In this document: one piece after another, positions 8,468 through 16,056 of the stretch
Numbering within the stretch: position 1 is the first letter of the stretch
How the letters are laid out: each line of letters starts with the position of its first letter
Source: Mesorhizobium sp.
GTDB lineage: Bacteria; Pseudomonadota; Alphaproteobacteria; Rhizobiales; Rhizobiaceae
DNA: 39,256 nucleotides
Direction of reading: 5' to 3'
NCBI GenBank assembly: GCA_019635735.1
Contig: JAHBYX010000016.1
Location: 1-39,256 of the forward strand
Notes under the pieces: generated by a model
Told to the model about the DNA's origin: nothing
The model's database searches: none
The model's input: the letters and a program-made list of their open reading frames with translations, nothing else
Position numbers and translations under genes: made by a program

Positions 8468-9924
8468 ACATGCTTTTCCCATCGCCGGGCCCCGAACCCA
8501 AGACAGACCTGTTCATCGCCGGTCAATGGCGCCCCGGCGTCTCCGGCAAGCGTTTCGCCGTCTACAATCCGGCGACGGAGGCGGTCATTGCCCATGTGGC
8601 CGACGCAGCAATCGCAGACGGAGCATCCGCTCTCGATGCTGCCGAGGACGCGTCGGTTCGGTGGGCCGCGACGGCGCCCCGACGACGCGCTGAGATTCTT
8701 CGGTGCGCCTTCGATCTCATGATGGAGCAGGCAGAGCCGCTGGCGCGGATGATTGTCGAGGAGAACGGCAAGGCCCTGGCCGATGCGCGTTCCGAAATCG
8801 CCTACGCGGCGGAGTTCTTCCGCTGGTATTCCGAGGAGGCGGTTCGCGTCTTCGGGGACATCGGCCTGGCCCCCGGCGGACGAAACAGCATCGTCGTCGA
8901 CCATCAGCCCGTTGGCATCGCACTGCTCATTACGCCCTGGAACTTCCCGGCAGCGATGGCCACGCGCAAAATCGCGCCGGCGCTCGCGGCCGGCTGCACC
9001 TGCATCCTGAAACCGGCCGAGGCGACTCCACTCACCGCGCTCGCGATCGCCGCGATCCTCCAGGAAGCCGGCGTGCCGGCGGGCGCGGTCAATGTCGTGA
9101 CCACGAGCTCGTCCGCAGCTGTGGTCGGCGCGATGCTCAAGGACCCGCGCCTGCGCAAGCTTTCCTTCACCGGTTCCACGGCCGTCGGCCGCACGCTGCT
9201 CCGCCAGGCCGCGGATCAGGTGATCGACTGCTCGATGGAACTGGGCGGCAACGCGCCATTCATTGTCTTCGAGGATGCCGACATCGACGCGGCTGTTGCG
9301 GATGCGATGATCGCCAAGATGCGCAACGGGGGTGAAGCGTGCACCGCGGCCAACCGCTTCTACGTCCAGCGAGGCGTCGCCGACGAGTTCACCGGCAAGC
9401 TGACGGAGCGCATGGCCGCGCTCCAGGTCGGCAACGGGCTCGATGACGGCGTCGAGCTCGGCCCGCTGATCGATCGGAGGGCGTGCGAGCGGATCGATGC
9501 GCTGGTCCGCGAAGCGGTCGAAGGCGGCGCGCGGCTGCTCACCGGCGGCCGGATCGTTCCGGGCAAGGGCCACTTCTTCGAGCCGACGGTGCTTTGCGAC
9601 GTTCCGGCCGGCGCAAGGCTGCTGCACGAGGAGATCTTCGGCCCTGTGGCGCCGGTCGTGGCATTCGACGACGAGGACGAGGTCGTCGCGAAGGCGAATG
9701 ACACGGAATACGGTCTGGTCGCCTACGTCCACACGCGCGACATCGGCAAAGGACTTCGCGTCGCCCGTCGGATCGAGACGGGAATGGTCGGGCTGAACCG
9801 CGGCCTGGTCTCCGACCCGGCGGCCCCGTTCGGCGGATGCAAACAGAGCGGCATCGGCCGCGAGGGCGGGCAGCACGGCATCATGGCCTTCCTGGAGCCC
9901 CGCTACGTGGCGGTCACGCTTTGA
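8464..9924 (+). CDS. NAD(P)-dependent aldehyde dehydrogenase (succinate-semialdehyde dehydrogenase-like)
   Basis: A 486-residue aldehyde dehydrogenase of normal length. Visible are the cofactor segment PWNFPAAM (Asn160), ILKPAEATPL, FTGSTAVGR (about 235-243), the general base Glu259 in MELGGNAP and the nucleophile Cys293 in NGGEACTAAN, plus the C-terminal EIFGPVAPV and APFGGCKQSGIGREGG segments. The overall look resembles the GabD/succinate-semialdehyde branch, but the substrate should be taken as the product of the overlapping Fe-ADH. Its ATG overlaps the Fe-ADH stop (ATGA), indicating coupling. The enzyme would convert the semialdehyde to an acid before or beside BKACE cleavage. Confidence 0.93.
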   Translation: MNMLFPSPGPEPKTDLFIAGQWRPGVSGKRFAVYNPATEAVIAHVADAAIADGASALDAAEDASVRWAATAPRRRAEILRCAFDLMMEQAEPLARMIVEENGKALADARSEIAYAAEFFRWYSEEAVRVFGDIGLAPGGRNSIVVDHQPVGIALLITPWNFPAAMATRKIAPALAAGCTCILKPAEATPLTALAIAAILQEAGVPAGAVNVVTTSSSAAVVGAMLKDPRLRKLSFTGSTAVGRTLLRQAADQVIDCSMELGGNAPFIVFEDADIDAAVADAMIAKMRNGGEACTAANRFYVQRGVADEFTGKLTERMAALQVGNGLDDGVELGPLIDRRACERIDALVREAVEGGARLLTGGRIVPGKGHFFEPTVLCDVPAGARLLHEEIFGPVAPVVAFDDEDEVVAKANDTEYGLVAYVHTRDIGKGLRVARRIETGMVGLNRGLVSDPAAPFGGCKQSGIGREGGQHGIMAFLEPRYVAVTL

Positions 9925-9987
9925 CCGGTGGAATGGCGGGACGGCTCGTCTGAGAGCAGCTGCATCTGCGCCGGAAGGAGATTTGCA

Positions 9988-10917
9988 ATGAACAATCGCA
10001 AAGTGATCATCACCTGCGCGGTGACAGGGGCGATCCATACGCCTTCGATGTCGCCGCATCTTCCGGTGACGGCGGAAGAAATCGCGGAAGCTGCCATCGG
10101 CGCGGCCGAGGCGGGCGCTGCGATCGTTCACCTACATGCGCGAAACCCCGCCGATGGACTGCCGGACCAGTCGCCCGCCGCGTTCGAGCCGTTCCTCAAG
10201 GTGATAAGGCAACGCTCCGACTGCGTGGTGAATATCACGACGGGAGGGTCCGCCACGATGACGCTGGAGGAGCGGTTGTGGCCGGTATCGGTGTTCAAGC
10301 CGGAAGTTGCCTCCCTCAACATGGGGTCGATGAACTTCGGTCTTTACCCGATGCTGACCCGCTACACGGAGTTCAGGCACGACTGGGAACGAAACTATCT
10401 CGCCGGATCGCGTGACCGCATCTTCAAGAACACGTTCGCGGACATCGAGCACATCCTGACCACCTGCGCGGAGAACGGAACCCGGTTCGAGGTGGAATGC
10501 TACGATATCGGCCACCTCTACACGCTGGCACATTTCGCCGATCGGGGAGTCATCAAGCCGCCCTTCTTCGTGCAGAGCGTGTTCGGGATTCTCGGGGGGA
10601 TCGGCAATCACCCGGAGGACTTGGCTCACATGAAGCGCACGGCCGACAGGCTGTTCGGCGACCAGTATTCGTGGTCGGTGCTGGGCGCAGGCGCAAACCA
10701 GACGCGGATTGCAGCCCAGGCCGCGGCCATGGGTGGCAATGTCCGTGTCGGGCTCGAGGACTCGCTGTGGATCGCGCCGGGGCAGCTGGCCAGAACCAAT
10801 GCTGAGCAGGTCTCCAAGGTGCGCGGCATCATAGAGGCGCTCGGCCTGTCAATCGCAACACCTGCCGAAGCTCGGGAGACGCTCCAGCTCAAGGGAGGCG
10901 ATCGCGTGGCGTTTTGA
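9988..10917 (+). CDS. Beta-keto acid cleavage enzyme (BKACE, DUF849)
   Basis: A 309-residue DUF849 protein. BKACE enzymes condense a beta-keto acid with acetyl-CoA and cleave it to acetoacetate plus a new acyl-CoA, using zinc. Visible hallmarks are the metal pair in IVHLHARNP (His48, His50, with Arg52), the segment ECYDIGHL, QSVFGILGGIGNHPEDL near residue 200, and Glu257 in VRVGLEDSLW, the usual further zinc ligand. The start at 9988 has AAGGAG 7 nt upstream. It is the last gene of the island, 63 nt after the aldehyde dehydrogenase. The beta-keto acid is probably produced by the upstream dehydrogenases. Which of the BKACE substrate classes it belongs to cannot be told by eye. Confidence 0.93.
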   Translation: MNNRKVIITCAVTGAIHTPSMSPHLPVTAEEIAEAAIGAAEAGAAIVHLHARNPADGLPDQSPAAFEPFLKVIRQRSDCVVNITTGGSATMTLEERLWPVSVFKPEVASLNMGSMNFGLYPMLTRYTEFRHDWERNYLAGSRDRIFKNTFADIEHILTTCAENGTRFEVECYDIGHLYTLAHFADRGVIKPPFFVQSVFGILGGIGNHPEDLAHMKRTADRLFGDQYSWSVLGAGANQTRIAAQAAAMGGNVRVGLEDSLWIAPGQLARTNAEQVSKVRGIIEALGLSIATPAEARETLQLKGGDRVAF

Positions 10918-11380
10918 CGAAGTTTTCAACGTCGCGTCCTGCTATCGTCAAAGATGGGAGCAAGGCAAGAACGGCCGGAGAAGGTTACATCCGCTAGGGC
11001 GCGTACCGCGATTGGCGTTGTCCCTCGCCACAGGGTTTCCATTATCGTCTTTCTCGCCAAGATAAGGAAATAATTGCGTCCGGCGTGATTGGGACCATGT
11101 AAGGAACGGTTAGATTGTTGGAACGCGGTACACTTCCCTTCTGTGCCCAAATCATCAGGGAGTGTTGCCTCGCCCGGTTGCGATGCCGTTTCGATCACTA
11201 CCGACACACGTCCGCCATGCTCAAAGCGGTCGTTGCGGATCTCTGTTATCCTGAACCTATTCTATTGTAGGTTTCGGGCGTGAAACTGGCGAAGGAATTT
11301 ACAGACTGATCCCGGTCTGTGCCATGAGGCCCACCGCCCGCGAAAGCTTGGCTTGGGGATAGCGCGGTCGCACCGCGCTT
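10918..11380. other. Intergenic stretch, no gene recognised
   Basis: About 460 nt between the BKACE gene and the DUF3991 remnant. It is less GC-rich than its neighbours. Open frames on both strands lack ribosome binding sites and known motifs. It probably contains the left boundary of the mobile-element remnant that follows, but no direct repeat or att site is visible to me. Confidence 0.5.
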
Positions 11381-12011
11381 GACCTCTCGATCCGGTTGCG
11401 CTGGCATGCACGGCGCAGGCCGTGGCGCGGGTCGGCGACCTGGCGCTATCTCACCGAGGGCCGCCATCTCACCGAGCGCATCGTTCGCGCCGCAATCGGC
11501 GCCGGGGTTCTGCGCGAAGGCCCGCGTGGCAGCATGTGGGCGGCCCATGTCGACACCGACGGCACTGTCACCGGCTGGGAAGAACGCGGGCCTGACTGGC
11601 GCGGCTTTGCCACCGGCGGCGCCAAGTTGCTGTTCCGGCTCGGCCGCCCCGATGCATTGCGCCTCTGCGTGACCGAAGCGGCGATCGACGCCATGAGCCT
11701 CGCCGCGCTCGAGGGCCTTCGCGCCGACACGCTCTACCTCAGCACTGGTGGTGGCTGGTCGCCGGCGACCGACGCGGCGCTCCGCGCTTGCCGGCAAGCC
11801 GGGTGTTGAGTTCGTCGCGGCCACCGACAACAACGAGCAAGGCGACATTTATGCCGACCGCCTGCTCGTTCTGGCGGAGAAAACTGGATGCTGCGGTGTT
11901 CGCCTTCGACCTGTGGGGGACGACTGGAACGCCGATCTGAAGATGAGAACGGAGGAGGGAGAACAGGAAGGAGGGGAACTGCCGCATGCCCGCCGGTCGC
12001 CTCAAGGGTGA
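11381..12011 (+). pseudogene. DUF3991/Toprim-domain protein, 5'-truncated and frameshifted
   Basis: The reading frame from 11381 matches the central and C-terminal part of the DUF3991-Toprim proteins common on rhizobial plasmids and ICEs: RRPWRGSATWRYL, then GPRGSMWAAHVDTDGTVTGW, TGGAKLLFRLG, CVTEAAIDAMS and LSTGGGWSP. The first hundred or so residues are missing; an in-frame stop lies just upstream. At about 11786 the frame shifts by one base, and the homology continues in another frame (GKPGVEFVAATDNN, DDWNADLK). Both lesions suggest a dead gene. In intact elements this protein may assist replication or conjugation-linked DNA handling; its exact role is not established. Confidence 0.8.
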
Positions 12012-12150
12012 AGCTTCGCCCGGCTCGCGCCGGCCCTTGACCCGCCCGGGCGGAGAGGCGGCTGCGGGGAGGGGTCCGGAAGGGCCGAAGAAGATGGTGA
12101 TCCATAGGGGATGAACCATGCTCCGGCCCACGCAGGCCAGGAGCCTCCCC

Positions 12151-12750
12151 ATGACCCAGTCTTCCATCCGCCAGATCTACTTCGGCGTCGCCGATCGCCG
12201 GCAGATGTTCCGCCTCCTCGACCGCCACGCCCAGCGACCCGATCGCTGGGAGAATGACGATAGCGCACTGTTCGCCGGCAAGTGGTTCGAGATCGCCCGC
12301 GCCGAGCACGACTACATGCTCGACATCCTGCCGCCGCTTTGGATGCGTGGGGAGATATTCGCCATGCGCGAATTCCTTACCGAGAGCGTTACCAGCGTCT
12401 TCTACACACTGCGCATCGACGGCAAGGTCCGCTACTTCCACGCCTATTGCGACCTGGCGCAGACGCGCTCGGCGGTCGAGATGCGCGACGCGATCGTCGA
12501 ACGCGAATCCTGGCCAGTGAAGGCCATGACACGGGCCGAACGCCTCGAGCATGTCTGGAGCGCCACCCACGAGGAATATCGTGGCTATGCCAGTGAGCGA
12601 TTCCGGCCCGAGCAACGCGGCAAGCGCACCATCCTCGTCTACGGCCTCGGGACGACCGAGCTGAAGCTGCTCGACGACCTCAGCGACGACGAGATCGCGG
12701 CCAAGCTGCCGGTGCATCTGAGGCACCTGCCCATCCGCGCAGCGGCGTGA
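12151..12750 (+). CDS. DUF1419 domain-containing protein
   Basis: A 199-residue protein matching the DUF1419 family found on rhizobial plasmids and integrative elements. Recognisable segments include IRQIYFGVADRRQMFRLLDR, LFAGKWFEIARAEHDYMLDI and REFLTESVTSVFY. No catalytic motif is evident and the function is unknown. The ATG at 12151 has AGGAG about 9 nt upstream and starts where the family does; the in-frame 12118 start is unsupported. The gene is intact although both larger neighbours are broken. It is followed 11 nt later by the DUF3085 gene, a pairing usual in these elements. Confidence 0.85.
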   Translation: MTQSSIRQIYFGVADRRQMFRLLDRHAQRPDRWENDDSALFAGKWFEIARAEHDYMLDILPPLWMRGEIFAMREFLTESVTSVFYTLRIDGKVRYFHAYCDLAQTRSAVEMRDAIVERESWPVKAMTRAERLEHVWSATHEEYRGYASERFRPEQRGKRTILVYGLGTTELKLLDDLSDDEIAAKLPVHLRHLPIRAAA

Positions 12751-12761
12751 GGGAGGCGGCC

Positions 12762-13160
12762 ATGTTCACCTTCCCGATCGTGGCGGTGCGCAAGGTCATC
12801 GAGCGCGGCATCGAGGATGCCGCCGACCATGGCGGCTTCCGCAATCCCTATTACGGCACGCGGCCCGGCGAGGGCGAAAAGCCCGGTCTTTGGCTCGTTG
12901 GCGACGAGGGCGTCTACATCATGTCCAACGGCAAGCTCGCCGAAGGGACACGCGCTCTCGTCATTTATGCCGAGCAGTGCCACCCCAAGGGCGATATCGA
13001 CTGGTGGGACTACAAGCGCCGCCACTTCGGCGACGATGACGGCATCGAGTTCATCGACGCAAAGCGGCTGCTCCCGCTCTTCGACCGCAACCGGCGGACC
13101 ACGCATCTCAACATCGCGCTTACCGAGACCGAAATCGCACTCTCGCTGATCACCCGCTGA
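12762..13160 (+). CDS. DUF3085 domain-containing protein
   Basis: A 132-residue protein matching DUF3085: FPIVAVRKVIERGIEDAADH, YYGTRPGEGEKPGLWLVGD, then GVYIMSNGKLAEG and WWDYKRRHFGDDDG. The function is unknown; the family travels with DUF1419 and large methylase/helicase genes on rhizobial mobile elements, as here. ATG 12762 is chosen over the in-frame GTG at 12747 because GAGGGAGG lies just ahead of it and the family begins MFTF. It looks intact. Confidence 0.85.
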   Translation: MFTFPIVAVRKVIERGIEDAADHGGFRNPYYGTRPGEGEKPGLWLVGDEGVYIMSNGKLAEGTRALVIYAEQCHPKGDIDWWDYKRRHFGDDDGIEFIDAKRLLPLFDRNRRTTHLNIALTETEIALSLITR

Positions 13161-13241
13161 CTTTCCCAACCCGCGACGCAGCTCGCCCGGCCGAACCTGT
13201 TCGGCCGGCGGTTCGCGCGCGTCTCGAAAGGAGATTTCCCA

Positions 13242-14219
13242 ATGTCCAATGAAGATCCCTTCACCCTCGATCTCTTCAACACCACCACGCTCTCGTCGGG
13301 CCTCGGCCTCGGTGTCACCGCGTTCGGTAGCGACTTTGGGCCTGCCGATTCCGACGCCGGGCAGACCGCAACGTCTGCCGTGCCAGTGTCGCAGCCGGCC
13401 TCCCAGCCTATTCAGTCGCCGCGCCGCGCGGCCGGGATCGGGCAGGCTGGCGACAACTTCGTCCTTGTTGAGGCCGATCGCGGTCTTGCCCGGGGCTGGA
13501 AGCAGCGCGCCCGCGACAATCTCAATGCCATCCTGCTGGCGACCGAGATCGAAGCCGCCGATCGGCCGGCGACGCGCGAAGAGCAAGCGCGGCTGATCCG
13601 CTTCACCGGCTTCGGCGCCTCGGACCTCGCCAATGCAGTGTTTCGGCGTCCGGGCGAAACCGCTTTCCGGGACGGCTGGGACGACATCGGCGCCGAGCTC
13701 GAGGAGGCGGTGTCGGGCCCCGACTACGCCTCGCTCGCCCGCTGCACCCAGTATGCCCACTTCACGCCGGAGGTCATCGTCCGCGCCATGTGGGCGGGAC
13801 TGCGACGGCTCGGCTGGCGCGGGGGCAGGGTGCTCGAGCCCGGAATCGGCACCGGCCTGTTTCCGGCCCTGATGCCCTCGGAATTGCGCGACAAGGTGTG
13901 TGTCACCGGCATCGAACTCGATCCGGTCACTGCCCGGATTGCGCGACCGTGGGCTGTTACTTCCTTGTCGGCTCTGCTCCACCTTCTTGACAGCGGGGTG
14001 CTGGAGCACGTGCACCGACCGCGTGCTCCGGCCGGTGCAATTTGCACGCACTTCCTCACCTCGATCTCACCTCGCCAGGTCGCCTCGCCAGTGGCGGGCC
14101 GGCAGCCACCTCCGCGACAGTTTCAGGATTTGTGCGGACGCCGGCCACGTAACGGCTTATCATTTTGGTCTCATCACGCAGCGGGTGGATCGATCCCTCC
14201 GAAGCGAATCTGCCCCTAA
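13242..14219 (+). pseudogene. Truncated N-terminus of a large methylase/helicase of rhizobial mobile elements
   Basis: The first part (to about 13950) matches the N-terminus of very large (often more than 1,400 residues) DNA methylase/helicase fusion proteins of plasmids and ICEs: GDNFVLVEADRGLARGWKQR, LIRFTGFGASDLAN, YAHFTPEVIVRAMW and the SAM-binding motif VLEPGIGTGLFPALMP. After CVTGIELDPVTARIAR (residues about 222-237) homology stops and the frame runs on in unrelated sequence to a stop at 14219. The catalytic NPPY-type motif and the helicase domains are therefore missing, and it cannot be a functional methylase. AAGGAG precedes the ATG. The break implies a deletion between this gene and the SSB. 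Confidence 0.8.
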
Positions 14220-14408
14220 GTCCATTCGGTTTCCGCACGCAACCCCACGCGGCGGCGGACCGTGTTGGCGCTAGGCGCCTGCCCGCACCACTCCTTGCCT
14301 TGGGGGCGAGCCGACGCGTCCCGCGCAAGCTGCGCGCATCTCCCGCTGGCCTTGGCCGGGTCTCGTTCGGAGGGACGGTCCCCCGGACCAGCAAGATGGA
14401 GACAGGAA
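13951..14408. other. Deletion junction and SSB leader
   Basis: Sequence after the methylase break has no homology I recognise on either strand. Its first part contains short dyads around 14010-14060; the last 100 nt read like the leader of the SSB gene. The stretch probably fuses the upstream region of SSB to the broken methylase, or carries the edge of a lost insertion. Confidence 0.45.
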
Positions 14409-14804
14409 ATGACCAACATCGTTCTTCTCGCCGGCAACATCGGCAATAACCCCGAAACCGTGACCACCCGCGGTGGCACCAAGATCACCGACTTCCGGCT
14501 GGCGACCTCGCGGCCGAAGCGCGTCGACGGCAAGGTGGTCAAGGGTGAAGACGGTTTTGCGGAGCACGATACGGAGTGGCACCGCATCAAGTGCTTCAGC
14601 GGCCTCGCCGAGACAGTGCAGAAGCACGTCGTCAAGGGCATGAAGGTCGCGGTGCGGGGGCGCATCCACTATACCCGCTGGACGGACAACGAGAACATCG
14701 AGCGCTTCAGTACCGAGATCGTCGCTGACGCGATCGACTTCCTCGCCTGGCCCAAGCGTGACGGTGACCCCCAGTCGGAGGACGCCGACAATATCCCGTT
14801 CTGA
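14409..14804 (+). CDS. ssb: Single-stranded DNA-binding protein (element-borne SSB)
   Basis: A 131-residue SSB with the OB-fold pattern: LLAGNIGNNPETVTTRGGTK at the N-terminus, FRLATSRPKR, TEWHRIKCFSGLAETV, KGMKVAVRGRIHYTRW, and the acidic tip DADNIPF that recruits partner proteins. It is shorter than chromosomal SSB because the flexible linker is nearly absent, as expected for plasmid or ICE copies. ATG 14409 has GACAGGAA upstream. It protects single-stranded DNA during transfer or replication. It is intact and followed by a strong hairpin. Confidence 0.93.
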   Translation: MTNIVLLAGNIGNNPETVTTRGGTKITDFRLATSRPKRVDGKVVKGEDGFAEHDTEWHRIKCFSGLAETVQKHVVKGMKVAVRGRIHYTRWTDNENIERFSTEIVADAIDFLAWPKRDGDPQSEDADNIPF

Positions 14805-14816
14805 TCAGGAACTTGA

Positions 14817-14840
14817 TGGCCCCGCCGCGAGGCGGGGCCA
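14817..14840 (+). terminator. Hairpin terminator after ssb
   Basis: TGGCCCCGCC and GGCGGGGCCA form a perfect 10-bp GC-rich stem with a 4-nt loop, 12 nt after the ssb stop codon. There is no clear T-run, so termination may be imperfect or Rho-assisted, but position and stability fit a terminator. Confidence 0.65.
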
Positions 14841-14934
14841 TCCATGTTGCGAAAGCGCCTAACTGTGCAGGAAACTTGCCACCCACATCGTTGGTGGAAA
14901 CCGCCTACCGACGCACCCTCGATCGGGTGAGCGT

Positions 14935-15078
14935 TTAACTGACGCCGTCTTGTCGTCGGACCGAAGGCACGCTGGCGATTGCATCGCCGTCCTCGTCACC
15001 GGATAAGACGCACGGATTAACACTGCTCATCGCGTTGTTGGATCCGCCGGCGTGATTGGTCTGAGATTGTTCTATCAT
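14935..15078 (-). CDS. 47-residue acidic small ORF coupled to a receiver gene
   Basis: A short ORF whose ATG overlaps the stop of the receiver gene at 15075 (ATGA). Its middle, GGSNNAMSSVNPCVLSGDED, matches the C-terminal region of the 119-residue protein at 32906-33265 and a degenerate copy near 35443-35520. No Shine-Dalgarno sequence precedes it, so translation would depend on coupling. It may be a real small protein or the stranded 3' end of a duplicated gene. Function unknown. Confidence 0.35.
   Translation of the reverse strand: MIEQSQTNHAGGSNNAMSSVNPCVLSGDEDGDAIASVPSVRRQDGVS
14980..15060. repeat. Dispersed repeat, copy A
   Basis: About 71 of 81 positions match the segment at 32960-33040 by hand count, and a weaker copy is at 35443-35520. 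On the minus strand all three can encode an SNN-x-MSS-x-NP-like, SGDEDGDA-like module, though copy C matches best in mixed frames. Confidence 0.75.
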
Positions 15079-15476
15079 ATCGGAGGACCGCCGCGCTTCA
15101 GTCGTTTGATATGGTCCACGACAGTTTTGGGATCGTAAGGTTTCGCCAGGGCAGGACCTTCTTCGCATAGGTCACCCGCGGCCTCGGCCGCGCGTTCCAC
15201 CACGGAAGACAGAACCACTTCCACGCCTGGTTTATTCTGCCTCACCCATTGGGAAAGCAAGAAGCCGCTCATAGGCCCTGGAAGTCTAACGTCCGAAAGG
15301 ACCACATCGACCCTGAACCCCTCATGCTCCAGGGCCGCCACAGCCTCTTCGCCACTATTCGCCTCAATCACCCGATAGCCGCAGTGCCGGAGATAATCGG
15401 CAATAACGGTCCGGGTGATGACATCACCATCGACGACGAGGACTGTTTGCGAAGAGGGTCCGGTTTCAGAAGGCAT
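15075..15476 (-). CDS. Single-domain response regulator (receiver only)
   Basis: A 133-residue CheY-like receiver. VLVVDGDVIT supplies the acidic pair (Asp16, Asp18), VVLSDVRLPGP the phosphoacceptor Asp62, LSS (about 90-91) the conserved Ser/Thr and LAKPYD the Lys112. No output domain follows. The MPSE start at 15476 is chosen for length. It lies 10 nt after the stop of a second receiver gene, so the two probably form one operon. Rhizobial single-domain receivers often act in phosphorelays such as the general stress response; no histidine kinase is present in the window to confirm this. Confidence 0.85.
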   Translation of the reverse strand: MPSETGPSSQTVLVVDGDVITRTVIADYLRHCGYRVIEANSGEEAVAALEHEGFRVDVVLSDVRLPGPMSGFLLSQWVRQNKPGVEVVLSSVVERAAEAAGDLCEEGPALAKPYDPKTVVDHIKRLKRGGPPI

Positions 15477-15486
15477 TTCCAGAAGT

Positions 15487-15906
15487 CTACTCAGACCCGC
15501 CCTCTCCACTCCGCAGAAGCGGCATGAGCTGATCGACCAGCTGCGAGTGGAGAAACGGTTTGGAAATGAACAGATCACACAGTGACTCTTGCCCCGGCTC
15601 GGCAGCCGGAAGAAAGTGCCCCGACATAATCACGACTTTAATATTCGCGCGTTCCCGGCGAACGAACCGTGCGAGATCAAGGCCATTCGCCTTACCCGGC
15701 ATGTTCACATCGGTCACCAGCAGATCGACGATCACCGGGGACTTGAGAATGTCGATGGCGTCGTCGGCGGAAGCCACTTCGATAACCTTCCAGCCGGCGC
15801 GTCGAAGCTCCTCAGCGACATCCAGTCTGATAAGTATTTCATCTTCAGCTAGCAGAACCGTCACCGTATGTTCCGACGCGTCCGGCTTCTGCAGTATCGG
15901 CTCCAT
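15487..15906 (-). CDS. Single-domain response regulator (receiver only)
   Basis: A 139-residue receiver protein. VLLAEDEILIR gives Glu21 and Asp22, LLVTDVNMPGK the phosphoacceptor Asp66, VVIMSGH the Ser95 and FISKPF the Lys116, so it is fully equipped for phosphorylation. No effector domain follows. The start at 15906 is favoured by the GGGGAGATGGGTGG just upstream; the in-frame 15975 start has no such site. It is the first gene of a two- or three-gene minus-strand unit with the receiver at 15075 and the small coupled ORF. It may act as a phosphate sink or protein-interaction switch; the partner is unknown. Confidence 0.87.
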   Translation of the reverse strand: MEPILQKPDASEHTVTVLLAEDEILIRLDVAEELRRAGWKVIEVASADDAIDILKSPVIVDLLVTDVNMPGKANGLDLARFVRRERANIKVVIMSGHFLPAAEPGQESLCDLFISKPFLHSQLVDQLMPLLRSGEGGSE

Positions 15907-16056
15907 CCACCCATCTCCCCTAACGGACGGAAATGGATGGCAGCCCAATTGGTTCCGACCAAACAGTGAGATCACGGCTTAGGCCAAATTCTGGAAGGCA
16001 GCTTTCGGAAATGTAGACTTGTCCACAGGTGACCTCCCATTGCGGCGGGGTATCGT

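Noticed and set aside
10926..11207. 93-codon minus-strand ORF after the BKACE gene
   Set aside because: No ribosome binding site, no motif and unusual composition.
12639..14051. 470-codon minus-strand frame across DUF3085 and the methylase remnant
   Set aside because: Crosses three genes with clear homology on the other strand; composition is that of a shadow.
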